Assembly: GCA_002345505.1 (NCBI GenBank)
Contig: DDWJ01000001.1
Location: forward strand, 181,116-187,264
From: Caryophanales bacterium UBA2289
GTDB taxonomy: Bacteria > Bacillota_I > Bacilli_A > Izemoplasmatales > Hujiaoplasmataceae
Length of the DNA stretch: 6,149 bases
Reading direction: 5' to 3'
In this document: in pieces, positions 1 through 5,539 of the stretch
Layout: each line of letters opens with the position of its first letter
How positions within the stretch are numbered: position 1 is the first letter of the stretch
Made by a program: the position numbers and the translations under genes
The notes under the pieces: generated by a model
Told to the model about the DNA's origin: nothing
Database searches by the model: none
The model's input: only the letters and a program-made list of their open reading frames with translations

Positions 1-954
1 AATAATCGGTTGACGGTCAGGACTGATATTATAGGATCCACCCCAAGTTCTAATCACTCTCAGTTTAGCAACTTCTGGCAAAATATGCAACACCGTTTTT
101 GCCATCTCATCCAAGAACTCCCAGGAAGAACTTATGTCATGTGACTTCTCGGCATAAGGATTAGATCGACCCATTAAAAACGATCCATGAGGTACTTGTT
201 GGCAATAAATATTCTTAGAAAAACTCATCACCATCGGTCCTTGTAAAGGTTTAGATCTCTCAGTAACCAATATCTCATGATTTTCTGAGAATACCGGGAT
301 TTCCACACCTGCCATAAGGCCGATTTCTTTAGCATATCCACCCGCTGCGTTCAACACCTTATCAGTGATGTATTCGCCTTTATCAGTAACTATTTTTTTT
401 ATTGTTTTATCTTCAACAACAATCTCTTTTACCTCTTCATAAAAATGAAAATTAACACCTAACTTCTTCGCCGCTAAATAATAAGCTTCACTCATTAAAA
501 AAGGATTAACATGTCCGTCAGTTTTACAATATGTAGCACTGATAAAACTATTTTTATTTAAATGAGGGACAACTTTAAGAGCTTCTTCTACAGTTAATTT
601 AACCGTTGGAATCCCTAAAGAATTCTGTAATCTAACATTTTTTTCAAACTGTAAATCTTCTTCTTTAGTTGTAGCTAAAATTAAATAACCTTCTTGTTTA
701 AACTCAATATCCTTTTCATATCCTAATTCTTCATTAGCTCTACCAAAAAACTCAATACTCTTTTTAGCTAAAATACAGTTCATCTTCGTCGACCACTGTT
801 GTCTCACACCGGCTCCACATCTTCCAGTAGACCCATTGGTGAAATAACCTTTATCGATTACATGAATATCTTTCATACCTTCTTTAGCCAAATTATAAGC
901 AGTGCTTAATCCGCTGATGCCAGCACCAATAATAACAATACTAGCCCTAGTCAT
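1..954 (-). CDS. FAD-dependent amine/amino-acid dehydrogenase, DAO family (catalytic subunit; 3' end cut by window edge)
   Basis: This gene starts at ATG 954 and stays open to the left edge, giving 318 codons with no stop. The N-terminus has the Rossmann FAD motif GAGISG (residues 10-15). It is followed by GSTGRCGAGVRQQWS (about 41-55), a signature of the proline/hydroxyproline dehydrogenase and sarcosine oxidase beta branch of the DAO family. The last visible residues, RTWGGSYNISPDRQPII (302-318), match the C-terminal DAO motif, so perhaps 50-80 residues are missing. The start is preceded by AAGGTG at 961-966 with 6-nt spacing. It overlaps the upstream BFD-like gene by 8 nt, implying translational coupling. 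By family knowledge it would oxidise a secondary amine or amino acid (proline, hydroxyproline, sarcosine or glycine) and pass electrons to the Fe-S/FAD partner subunits encoded upstream. The exact substrate is not determinable here. No signal peptide is seen, so it is presumably cytoplasmic or membrane-peripheral. Confidence 0.9.
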   Translation of the reverse strand, partial: MTRASIVIIGAGISGLSTAYNLAKEGMKDIHVIDKGYFTNGSTGRCGAGVRQQWSTKMNCILAKKSIEFFGRANEELGYEKDIEFKQEGYLILATTKEEDLQFEKNVRLQNSLGIPTVKLTVEEALKVVPHLNKNSFISATYCKTDGHVNPFLMSEAYYLAAKKLGVNFHFYEEVKEIVVEDKTIKKIVTDKGEYITDKVLNAAGGYAKEIGLMAGVEIPVFSENHEILVTERSKPLQGPMVMSFSKNIYCQQVPHGSFLMGRSNPYAEKSHDISSSWEFLDEMAKTVLHILPEVAKLRVIRTWGGSYNISPDRQPII

Positions 955-1237
955 TTTCTTCACCTTTAAGAGCCTGTTTAGCAATCGCTTCTAAACTAAC
1001 CCCTGTAACAAGCGGTCTGGTCTTTTGAAACTTCACATCTTCTTTTTTCATTCCTAAAAACTTAGCTATCTCGGCTTGAATCAAATGTGAACAGGTTTGG
1101 CCTTGACAAGGACCCATACCTACTCTTAATATTCTTTTAATATCTTCTACTGTAGTATAACCACTTTCTAAACAATCATGGACATCTTGTAAAGAAATAT
1201 CCTCACAGCGACAGATTATGATATCCTTCTTACTCAT
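947..1237 (-). CDS. BFD-like [2Fe-2S]-binding subunit of the dehydrogenase complex
   Basis: This is a 96-aa protein with the bacterioferritin-associated-ferredoxin-like cysteine pattern: C9-x-C11 near the N-terminus (ICRCED) and C44-x4-C49 (GPCQGQTC), which together would hold one [2Fe-2S] cluster. The GPCQGxxC motif is typical of the BFD-like domain fused to the C-terminus of HcnB-type oxidoreductases. Here the domain is a free-standing gene, comparable to the small delta subunit of archaeal dye-linked L-proline dehydrogenase. About 45 residues follow the last cysteine and carry no motif I recognise. GGGAG at 1244-1248 precedes the ATG by 6 nt. Its start overlaps the stop of the ferredoxin gene in an ATGA quadruplet, and its end overlaps the FAD dehydrogenase gene by 8 nt. 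Its probable role is to relay electrons between the two flavoproteins, or to bridge the ferredoxin subunit. Functional assignment is by family and context. Confidence 0.87.
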   Translation of the reverse strand: MSKKDIIICRCEDISLQDVHDCLESGYTTVEDIKRILRVGMGPCQGQTCSHLIQAEIAKFLGMKKEDVKFQKTRPLVTGVSLEAIAKQALKGEEND

Positions 1238-1710
1238 AGTTTACTCCCAATAGTCGCAAATTCATAAAGATAAGGTTGTTCTATCGAAACTGTAACAATC
1301 GTTGTTCTATCCTTTGTCTTCTTAACATTTTCAATCAAACAAGGTTTATCCAAAACATCACCGTAACGATTAGCTGCACTCCACCTCTCACCAACAATCG
1401 GCAATGGTAATAATTCATAAGGAATCTTAAAATATGCTTTCCCGTCTTTAATCATCGCCACCATTATTGCTAGGCCCGGACAGGCTTGAGCACAGATGCC
1501 GCATCCAGTACATTTATTAAAATCAATTCTTGGAATTTGATTGATATCGCTGCCGATATAAATCGCATCAAACGGACAACTCGTCTCACAAGGATTACAG
1601 GGAATTTCTTTATAACATTCAATAATAGCTTTTGGTCTTACTAAAACATGTTTATCAGGAAACTTAGATTTAACTAATTCAATAGTGGCTGCGCCAGTTT
1701 TCTCAATCAT
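1234..1710 (-). CDS. 4Fe-4S dicluster ferredoxin-like subunit of the dehydrogenase complex
   Basis: This is a 158-aa protein. The second cluster motif is canonical: C67-x2-C70-x2-C73-x3-C77-P. The first is unusual: C38-x2-C41-x3-C45-P, with glutamate at position 35 where the first cysteine is expected. C32 lies three residues further upstream and may be the substitute ligand. The protein should therefore hold two [4Fe-4S] clusters, or one [4Fe-4S] and one atypical cluster. A C-terminal extension of about 80 residues (79-158) contains one extra cysteine, C124. An in-frame ATG at 1755 would add 15 residues (a basic VRRFAAVLRRWGR stretch), but it lies inside the preceding gene and has no clear ribosome site. 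ATG 1710 has GGGGGAG at 1715-1721 and reproduces the 8-nt ATGATTGA overlap seen elsewhere in the operon, so I chose 1710. The role inferred from context is electron transfer between the flavoprotein subunits and an external acceptor. Confidence 0.88.
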   Translation of the reverse strand: MIEKTGAATIELVKSKFPDKHVLVRPKAIIECYKEIPCNPCETSCPFDAIYIGSDINQIPRIDFNKCTGCGICAQACPGLAIMVAMIKDGKAYFKIPYELLPLPIVGERWSAANRYGDVLDKPCLIENVKKTKDRTTIVTVSIEQPYLYEFATIGSKL

Positions 1711-2785
1711 AAATCTCCCCCACCTTCTTAAGACCGCAGCGAATCTTCTCACCACATGGTCCTTGTCTTAAAACACATAATTGTTGATTAAGTTCAGCTT
1801 CTAAACTATCATAATTAGGATGAATAAATCCTAAATGTTTAGCAGCCATAAGCCCGGCAATCTTACCCTCTACCATCGCGCTTGAAGCTTCTTCAATACC
1901 AGTAACATCACCACATGCATAAACATGAGGAATTGAAGTCTCATAATCACAAGTCTTTATCGGTACTAAACCGCCTAACTCATTAACATAAAGCATATTG
2001 GCATTACCCATACTCAAGAGTTGATGAAGCGGACTTAATCCCACGCTGATACATAAAGCGTCGCACTCAATCACTTCTTCACTACCTTCGATTTCTTGCC
2101 ATTTATCATCTAATTTAACGGTAACAATTCTTTCTAACTTACCATTACCAACGGCTCTTTTGACCGTTGTATTGGTAATTATATCAACACCTAATCTTCT
2201 AAGCTTAGAAGCATGAACCAAATAACCGCCAATATGACCAGCCGCTTCTACTAAAGCCTTAACTTTAACTCCTGCTTGAATCAACTGATAACTTACGATT
2301 AGTCCAATATTACCGCTACCAACCATCACTACTTCTTTACCTGGTAAAACTCCATGAATGTTCATCAAAGTCTGAACTGCACCAGCACCATAGATCCCCG
2401 GTAAATCATTATTTTCAAAAGCTAAAAACTTCTCGCTAGCGCCAGTAGCGATAATTATAGCTTTAGCTTTTACTTTAAAATATTTTTCATCTTGATAAAC
2501 AGTTATAATATTATCTTTGTATAAACCAACAACTGTTGCATTCAAGAAAATTTCAACGTCATGTTTTCTAGTTTCATTGATCAAAATATCCGCAATTTCA
2601 ATTCCTCTTACTCTTGCATACTGTGACTCAGAACCAAAGAACTTATGCGTTTGCTTAATTAATTGTCCGCCTAAAGAAAAACTTCTTTCAAATAAAGCTA
2701 CCTTCATTCCTGCTTCAGAAGCAACCTTAGCTGCACTTAACCCTGCAGGACCGCCACCGATAATAACCAATTCTTTCTCAATCAT
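1703..2785 (-). CDS. FAD/NAD(P)-dependent pyridine nucleotide-disulfide-type oxidoreductase subunit (HcnB / proline dehydrogenase alpha-like)
   Basis: This is a 360-aa flavoprotein with two dinucleotide-binding folds. The FAD-binding GGGPAG is at residues 10-15, the ATG motif (IIATGASEKF) at about 111-120, and a second nucleotide-binding GSGNIG at 156-161. The C-terminal FAD motif YACGDVTGIEEASSAM begins near residue 289. There is no CxxC redox-active disulfide in the region where thioredoxin reductases carry one, which argues against a thiol reductase. The C-terminus (RQGPCGEKIRCG, about 341-351) stops where HcnB-type relatives continue into a BFD-like [2Fe-2S] domain; here that domain is the separate 96-aa gene downstream. 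GAGGTG at 2793-2798 precedes ATG 2785 by 7 nt. The gene overlaps its neighbours by 8 nt on both sides. Its probable role is to take electrons from the amine-oxidising subunit through the Fe-S proteins and pass them to NAD(P)+ or another acceptor. In archaeal dye-linked proline dehydrogenases the equivalent alpha subunit shows NADH dehydrogenase activity. Confidence 0.9.
   Translation of the reverse strand: MIEKELVIIGGGPAGLSAAKVASEAGMKVALFERSFSLGGQLIKQTHKFFGSESQYARVRGIEIADILINETRKHDVEIFLNATVVGLYKDNIITVYQDEKYFKVKAKAIIIATGASEKFLAFENNDLPGIYGAGAVQTLMNIHGVLPGKEVVMVGSGNIGLIVSYQLIQAGVKVKALVEAAGHIGGYLVHASKLRRLGVDIITNTTVKRAVGNGKLERIVTVKLDDKWQEIEGSEEVIECDALCISVGLSPLHQLLSMGNANMLYVNELGGLVPIKTCDYETSIPHVYACGDVTGIEEASSAMVEGKIAGLMAAKHLGFIHPNYDSLEAELNQQLCVLRQGPCGEKIRCGLKKVGEIYD
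1715..1721 (-). promoter_or_regulatory. Ribosome binding site fixing the ferredoxin-subunit start at 1710
   Basis: On the minus strand the sequence reads GGGGGAG, then ATTT, then ATG 1710. This strong purine-rich site favours the internal ATG over the longer reading frame starting at 1755, which would overlap the upstream gene by 53 nt. AAGGTG at 1721-1726 lies just upstream and could contribute, with 10-nt spacing. Confidence 0.7.
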
Positions 2786-3086
2786 TGATTATCACCTCAG
2801 CTTTATCGCTTTCAACTATCATATTTTCTTCTAAGAGCGTCAAACATGTTTTTACATTCTCTATACCATTGACAGTCATATTGCAACTACCGCAATTGCC
2901 AATCGCACAATAAAAACCTCGCGGTCGCTCATGGATAACGCTCTTTGAAAATTGCATTACACCATTATCAACTAATGCAGCTGCGATAGTATCTCCAACA
3001 TATCCAAACATCTTTTTTCCGTTATAAGAAAATGCTATTTTTTCTTTGTGTTTAAAATCTAAAATTGGATGCTCATCTACTCTCAT
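2778..3086 (-). CDS. [2Fe-2S] ferredoxin-like small subunit (HcnA / sarcosine oxidase alpha N-terminal domain-like)
   Basis: This is a 102-aa protein with the plant-type [2Fe-2S] pattern C60-x4-C65-x2-C68-x12-C81. It sits in the motif RPRGFYCAIGNCGSCNMTVNG, which is characteristic of the HcnA / SoxA N-terminal family. The opening MRVDEHPILDF is also typical and supports the start at 3086. It corresponds to HcnA, or to the N-terminal domain fused to the alpha subunit of heterotetrameric sarcosine oxidases. It is the first gene of the five-gene operon. GGAGG at 3100-3104 is 13 nt from the ATG, longer than usual. No alternative in-frame start lies nearer the site. A second ATG at 3097 is out of frame and opens only a four-codon reading frame. 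It ends with an 8-nt overlap (ATGATTGA) into the FAD/NAD(P) oxidoreductase gene. It presumably serves as an electron-transfer subunit docked on that flavoprotein. Confidence 0.92.
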   Translation of the reverse strand: MRVDEHPILDFKHKEKIAFSYNGKKMFGYVGDTIAAALVDNGVMQFSKSVIHERPRGFYCAIGNCGSCNMTVNGIENVKTCLTLLEENMIVESDKAEVIIND

Positions 3087-3111
3087 ATTATCTTCATTTC
3101 CTCCAAAAACT

Positions 3112-3140
3112 ATTTTATCATAAAGCGCTTACATTTAGAA
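3112..3140 (-). promoter_or_regulatory. Weak candidate promoter for the dehydrogenase operon
   Basis: On the minus strand, TAAAAT (3112-3117) could be a -10 box. It has TTCTAA (3135-3140) 17 bp upstream as a poor -35, matching TTGACA at 3 of 6 positions. TATGAT (3117-3122) is an alternative -10 without a recognisable -35. Either choice places the cre-like sequence inside the promoter. The whole 63-bp gap between the regulator's stop and the first dehydrogenase gene is AT-rich and includes a run of seven T (minus strand) at 3142-3148. Some transcription may instead come from the upstream regulator gene. Confidence 0.35.
3120..3134 (-). promoter_or_regulatory. Candidate catabolite-responsive element (cre, CcpA operator)
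   Basis: The minus strand reads ATGTAAGCGCTTTAT. Against the Bacillota cre consensus WTGNAANCGNWNNCW it matches at every position except the conserved C near the end, which is A. The AAGCGCTT core is palindromic. It lies about 34 bp upstream of the first dehydrogenase gene and overlaps the spacer and -10 of the candidate promoter. That is the usual position for CcpA repression when a preferred sugar is present. This is a motif match only; no ccpA gene is in the window. Confidence 0.6.
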
Positions 3141-3149
3141 TAAAAAAAT

Positions 3150-4553
3150 TTAAATATTTTTCCATGCTTCGTTAAGCAAATCAACACCCATATCTATTTG
3201 TTCTTCCTTTAAATTCGAATATCCGAAAACAACTGTTTTTACATTAGAAAAATCACATTTATTAATAAAATACTCACTTATTCCATAAACTCTAACGCCT
3301 TGAGATTTAGCCTTTTCCAAGAGATAAACTTCACTTTTATTCGTTTCGATATCAACCAAGAAATGCAACCCGGCTTCCTCGCCATAAACTCTAATCCTAT
3401 CCTTAAAATCACTATTCAATAACTTGCTTATCAAATAGTCTCTTTTCGCCTTATAATTTATCTTCATTCTATTTAAATATTTTTCATACTCACCGCTCTT
3501 TAAAAAGGAACTTAAAGTAAGTTGATTTACAATCGGAACACTTGAACTAAAAAAATCTAATCTTTCATGATAAACTCTAACCAACTCTTCCGGTAAAACC
3601 ATAAAACTTACCCTGAAAGCCGGTGCTAAAGTCTTAGAAAAAGAATTCATATAAATCACTCTATCAAACTTATCCATACCTTTCATCGCTGGAATAGGAT
3701 TACCTGAAAATCTGAATTCACTGTCATAATCATCCTCAATGATAAATCTGCCTTTTTTCAAAGATGCCCAGTTCAATAATTCAACTCTTCTTTTTACTGG
3801 AGTTACTATTCCCATTGGAAATTGATGACTTGGAGTTGTATGAACTATTTCTATTCCTTCGAGATTTAATGCTTCGATTTTAATTCCTTCATTATCTAAC
3901 CCGATAGCTTTGACTTTAACACCATAAGCATTGTAGAGTTGATAGTTTTTTACATAGGAAGGATCCTCTACCCCATATACTTTATCTCTTCCGAGCAACA
4001 TAACCAACAACAAAATCAAATGTTCTGAACCACTGCCAACAACTATCTGTTCTGGTTTTGCGATAATTCCTCGATAATCTAGCAAAACCTCAGCTATTCT
4101 TTTTCTAAACTCATAATTTCCAAAAATGTCGCCTCGATTAAAATTATCTTTTAGTTGATCTAAAATTACATCTCTTTCAATCCTCGCAAACTTATCAAAA
4201 GGAAACATGCTGCCATCTACTTGATTGGTTTTAAAATCAATTTTATACTCTTCTTTTAACTTTACATCCAACACTTCTTTTCTTGTATGTTTTTTTGTAT
4301 ATAATAACTCTAAATCCGTAGTCACAAAATAACCGACTTTAGGCTTAGACATAATATAGCCTTCAGCCAATAACTGATTATATGCCGATTCAACTGTAGT
4401 CTGAGATATTTTCAAATAAGCAGCCAACTTTCTTTTCGAAGGCAACTTCTCATTTTTCTTCAAATACCCTTCTTCAATACTTTTTTTAATCTCATTATAT
4501 AACTGCTCATATAAAGATTTATCACTATTACTATCCAAAAAAAATGTCAACAT
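3150..4553 (-). CDS. pdxR: MocR/GabR-family transcriptional regulator, probable PdxR controlling PLP synthesis
   Basis: This is a 467-aa two-domain protein. Residues about 1-78 form a GntR-type winged helix: YEQLYNEIKKSIEEGYL, then KLPSKRKLAAYLKISQTTVESAYNQLLAEGYI. After a linker, residues about 105-467 are an aminotransferase class I-like domain. Visible PLP-pocket elements are GSGSEH (173-178), EDDYDSEF (273-280), and SFSK with the Schiff-base lysine K307, followed by TLAPAFR (308-314). The C-terminal position that usually reads RLGFS/RLGYA reads VVFGYS (441-446), so the carboxylate-binding arginine expected there is absent. A GTG at 4565 in the same frame would add four residues. It lies inside the Shine-Dalgarno sequence AAGGTGG (4562-4568), so ATG 4553 with 8-nt spacing is preferred. 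The gene diverges from pdxST. In other Bacillota, PdxR activates pdxST when PLP is scarce and represses its own gene; I infer the same role here. Confidence in the MocR family is very high, and in the PdxR identity good from synteny. Confidence 0.9.
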   Translation of the reverse strand: MLTFFLDSNSDKSLYEQLYNEIKKSIEEGYLKKNEKLPSKRKLAAYLKISQTTVESAYNQLLAEGYIMSKPKVGYFVTTDLELLYTKKHTRKEVLDVKLKEEYKIDFKTNQVDGSMFPFDKFARIERDVILDQLKDNFNRGDIFGNYEFRKRIAEVLLDYRGIIAKPEQIVVGSGSEHLILLLVMLLGRDKVYGVEDPSYVKNYQLYNAYGVKVKAIGLDNEGIKIEALNLEGIEIVHTTPSHQFPMGIVTPVKRRVELLNWASLKKGRFIIEDDYDSEFRFSGNPIPAMKGMDKFDRVIYMNSFSKTLAPAFRVSFMVLPEELVRVYHERLDFFSSSVPIVNQLTLSSFLKSGEYEKYLNRMKINYKAKRDYLISKLLNSDFKDRIRVYGEEAGLHFLVDIETNKSEVYLLEKAKSQGVRVYGISEYFINKCDFSNVKTVVFGYSNLKEEQIDMGVDLLNEAWKNI

Positions 4554-4609
4554 AAAACTGACCACCTTATCTTTTTTAAAACTGAGTATTTAAAAGATAC
4601 CAGTTACAA
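4552..4609. promoter_or_regulatory. Candidate PdxR operator: two direct and one inverted half-site
   Basis: Three copies share an AACTG core. On the plus strand AAAACTGA occurs at 4554-4561 and again at 4578-4585, 24 bp apart. On the minus strand GTAACTGGTAT occurs at 4597-4607. The second and third copies form an imperfect palindrome: AACTG-A-GTAT at 4580-4589 against ATACCAGTT at 4597-4605, core centres 21 bp apart. Spacings close to two helical turns fit a dimeric MocR regulator on one DNA face. ATACCA at 4597-4602 is also the core reported for the related regulator GabR. The copies span from the pdxR start codon to just upstream of the pdxS -10 box. Binding by PdxR is inference. Confidence 0.55.
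4562..4568 (-). promoter_or_regulatory. Ribosome binding site fixing the pdxR start at 4553
   Basis: The minus strand reads AAGGTGG, followed by TCAGTTTT and ATG. The only longer start, GTG at 4565, is part of this site and cannot plausibly be the initiator. Confidence 0.75.
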
Positions 4610-4616
4610 GTATAAT
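4589..4616 (+). promoter_or_regulatory. pdxST promoter
   Basis: There is a perfect -10 TATAAT (4611-4616). The best -35 is TTTAAA (4589-4594; 4 of 6 matches) with a 16-bp spacer. The predicted start is near 4623, giving a leader of about 40 nt. The weak -35 lies between the two arms of the candidate PdxR operator, and the -10 overlaps the opposing pdxR -10 by 3 bp. Both points fit a promoter that needs an activator. GAGG at 4651-4654 is the pdxS ribosome site, 8 nt before the ATG. Confidence 0.6.
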
Positions 4617-4642
4617 ATAATTGAATAAACCTTTATTGTCAA
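4614..4642 (-). promoter_or_regulatory. pdxR promoter
   Basis: On the minus strand there is a perfect -35 TTGACA (4637-4642), a 17-bp spacer and a -10 TATATT (4614-4619, 5 of 6 matches to TATAAT). The predicted start near 4607 leaves a leader of about 50 nt carrying the AACTG repeats. This is the strongest sigma-A-type promoter in the window. It would be autorepressed if PdxR binds those repeats. Confidence 0.75.
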
Positions 4643-4662
4643 GAGAAAGCGAGGAAATATAA

Positions 4663-5535
4663 ATGAATGAAAGATATCAATTAAACAAAGAATTAGCCCA
4701 AATGTTAAAGGGTGGCGTTATTATGGACGTTACCAATGCGGAACAAGCAAAAATCGCTCAAGAGGCAGGCGCATGTGCTGTAATGGCATTAGAAAGAATC
4801 CCAGCTGACATTAGAGCCGCTGGTGGCGTTTCAAGAATGAGCGATCCAAAACTAATCAAAGAAATCCAAGCCGCTGTCACAATTCCAGTAATGGCTAAAG
4901 TGAGAATCGGTCATTTTGTGGAAGCGCAAATCCTAGAAGCATTAGAAATCGATTATATCGATGAAAGTGAAGTTTTATCACCAGCTGATAACACATATCA
5001 TATCGATAAAACTCAATTTTCAGTCCCATTTGTTTGTGGCGCTAAAAACTTAGGGGAAGCCTTAAGAAGAATCTCTGAAGGCGCATCAATGATTAGAACC
5101 AAAGGTGAACCAGGAACTGGAGACGTTGTTCAAGCAGTTACTCATATGCGTCTTATCCAATCAGAAATCAGAAACGTTCAATCACTTAGAACTGACGAAC
5201 TTTTCAATAAAGCTAAAGAACTTCAAGTTCCTTATGACTTAATCAAATATGTTCATGAATTCGGAAAACTTCCGGTAGTTAATTTCGCTGCCGGCGGTGT
5301 AGCTACTCCAGCGGATGCAGCACTTATGATGCAACTAGGAGCCGAAGGCGTATTTGTGGGATCAGGTATTTTCAAATCTGGCGATCCAGCAAAAAGAGCT
5401 CAAGCAATCGTTAAAGCTGTAACTAACTACAATAACCCTAAAATCTTAGCGGAAATAAGCGAAAACTTAGGTGAAGCTATGGTTGGAATTAACGAACAAG
5501 AAATCAATCTATTAATGGCTGAAAGAGGAAAATAA
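4663..5535 (+). CDS. pdxS: Pyridoxal 5'-phosphate synthase, lyase subunit PdxS
   Basis: This is a 290-aa protein, close to the 294 aa of Bacillus subtilis PdxS. With ammonia supplied by PdxT it makes PLP directly from ribose 5-phosphate and glyceraldehyde 3-phosphate in the DXP-independent pathway. It folds as a TIM barrel and normally assembles as a dodecamer decorated by PdxT. Visible active-site residues are D22 (GGVIMDV), K79 (PVMAKVRIGH), which binds the sugar imine, and K147 (IRTKGEPGTG), which holds the second imine. The phosphate-binding region VNFAAGGVATPADAALMMQLGAEGVFVGSGIFK is intact. The start is ATG 4663 with GAGG 8 nt upstream; the first residues, MNERYQLNKELAQMLKGGV, align with the usual N-terminal helix. 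It is cytoplasmic, lies 4 nt upstream of pdxT and diverges from pdxR. Nothing is missing or odd; this is a full-length, probably active enzyme. Confidence 0.98.
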   Translation: MNERYQLNKELAQMLKGGVIMDVTNAEQAKIAQEAGACAVMALERIPADIRAAGGVSRMSDPKLIKEIQAAVTIPVMAKVRIGHFVEAQILEALEIDYIDESEVLSPADNTYHIDKTQFSVPFVCGAKNLGEALRRISEGASMIRTKGEPGTGDVVQAVTHMRLIQSEIRNVQSLRTDELFNKAKELQVPYDLIKYVHEFGKLPVVNFAAGGVATPADAALMMQLGAEGVFVGSGIFKSGDPAKRAQAIVKAVTNYNNPKILAEISENLGEAMVGINEQEINLLMAERGK

Positions 5536-5539
5536 AATT

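Noticed and set aside
1711..1755. N-terminal 15-residue extension of the ferredoxin subunit from ATG 1755
   Set aside because: It would overlap the upstream gene by 53 nt. ATG 1710 has a strong GGGGGAG site and the same 8-nt overlap seen at other junctions.
2517..2834. A 105-codon plus-strand open frame
   Set aside because: It lies antisense to the FAD/NAD(P) oxidoreductase and 2Fe-2S genes, whose motifs are unmistakable. It has no recognisable domain or convincing ribosome site, so it is a shadow frame.
3083..3097. Tiny upstream reading frame (ATG 3097, four codons) overlapping the first dehydrogenase gene start
   Set aside because: The ATG is only 2 nt from GGAGG, too close for normal initiation, and a four-codon frame is expected by chance.
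3138..3176. Possible terminator at the end of pdxR (TGCTT/AAGCA mini-stem and a downstream T-run on the minus strand)
   Set aside because: The 5-bp stem is inside the coding region and far from the T-run; the closer A/T-only pairing is too weak to support a terminator call.
4554..4565. GTG start giving a 471-aa PdxR
   Set aside because: The GTG is part of the AAGGTGG Shine-Dalgarno sequence serving ATG 4553.
4623..4662. Riboswitch in the pdxST leader
   Set aside because: The leader is only about 40 nt with no stable hairpin or known aptamer signature; control by PdxR is the simpler explanation.
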